Source: Pseudomonadota bacterium (GTDB lineage: Bacteria > Pseudomonadota > Alphaproteobacteria > Acetobacterales > Acetobacteraceae). Taken from it: a stretch of DNA of 5,274 bases. Of this stretch, positions 5,217 to 5,274 are shown piece after piece; positions within the stretch are counted from its first letter, which is position 1; each line of letters starts with the position of its first letter. The notes under the pieces are model-generated. The model did not search any database. It was not told the DNA's origin and saw nothing but the letters and a program-made list of their open reading frames with translations. The stretch is taken from the NCBI GenBank assembly GCA_021798375.1, contig JAJZHU010000182.1:1-5274 (forward strand). The letters are read 5' to 3'. The position numbers were made by a program, and so were the translations under genes.

Positions 5217-5274
5217 GGATAAGTGGCCCGCCTGCGCCAGACTCTTGACGGTCGCTTCGGCGGGCCACTTATCC
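5217..5274. repeat. 16-bp perfect inverted repeat at the window end
   Basis: GGATAAGTGGCCCGCC (5217-5232) and GGCGGGCCACTTATCC (5259-5274) are exact reverse complements with a 26-nt spacer, in which GCG (5234-5236) and CGC (5253-5255) add three inner pairs. The right arm stops exactly at the last base, so the repeat may continue outside. Candidates are a terminator stem, a REP-like palindrome, the end of an insertion sequence or a small inverted-repeat element, or an assembly-edge artefact. I do not recognise the arm sequence. No T-run is visible because the window ends. Confidence 0.6.

Noticed and set aside
5036..5248. 70-codon frame downstream of rnd starting at TTG
   Set aside because: It runs through both hairpin structures, has no ribosome binding site and no protein-like pattern.
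5215..5274. Open frame starting ATGGATAAGTGGCCC and running off the window
   Set aside because: The first 20 codons lie in an inverted repeat and GGAG is only 2 nt before the ATG, too close for normal initiation. It cannot be judged without more sequence.

Overview
The window looks like a chromosomal segment of a GC-rich alphaproteobacterium. Two things point there: the aspartyl-tRNA synthetase carries alphaproteobacterial-style blocks (for example SPGEFYQLDFEMSF after motif 2), and the translation and RNA-processing genes have high C/G use at third codon positions. The content is mostly housekeeping. I see no phage, CRISPR, toxin or defence gene.

Layout. Positions 1-80 hold the last 25 codons of a class I glutamine amidotransferase (peptidase C26/PuuD-like). 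Its stop overlaps, as ATGA, the start of an RsuA/RluB-family rRNA pseudouridine synthase (77-835). After 39 bp comes rsmD, the 16S rRNA G966 N2-methyltransferase (875-1417). These three read rightward and probably form one transcription unit. A 201-bp AT-richer gap (1418-1618) holds two inverted repeats and leads to an unrecognised 80-codon gene (1619-1861). That gene converges on aspS (1915-3702, minus strand), with 53 bp between them and no convincing terminator. aspS and rnd (RNase D, 3828-5024, plus strand) diverge from a 125-bp intergenic region. This region carries a good -35 for aspS and two back-to-back inverted repeats directly in front of rnd, the second covering the rnd ribosome binding site.

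The last 250 bp (5025-5274) have no believable gene but are rich in structure. A 10-bp perfect inverted repeat with an inner GC hairpin is bracketed by a 9-bp perfect direct repeat, so it is either a terminator or a roughly 67-bp MITE-like insertion. The final 58 bases form a 16-bp perfect inverted repeat that ends exactly at the window edge.

Together the genes serve translation: rRNA pseudouridylation and methylation, tRNA aspartylation and tRNA 3'-end trimming. The AspRS has His and Gly at the positions linked to non-discriminating enzymes, so it probably also makes Asp-tRNA(Asn) for GatCAB. No single new system stands out. The most interesting parts are the 3' non-coding structures, the structured rnd leader and the orphan small gene.
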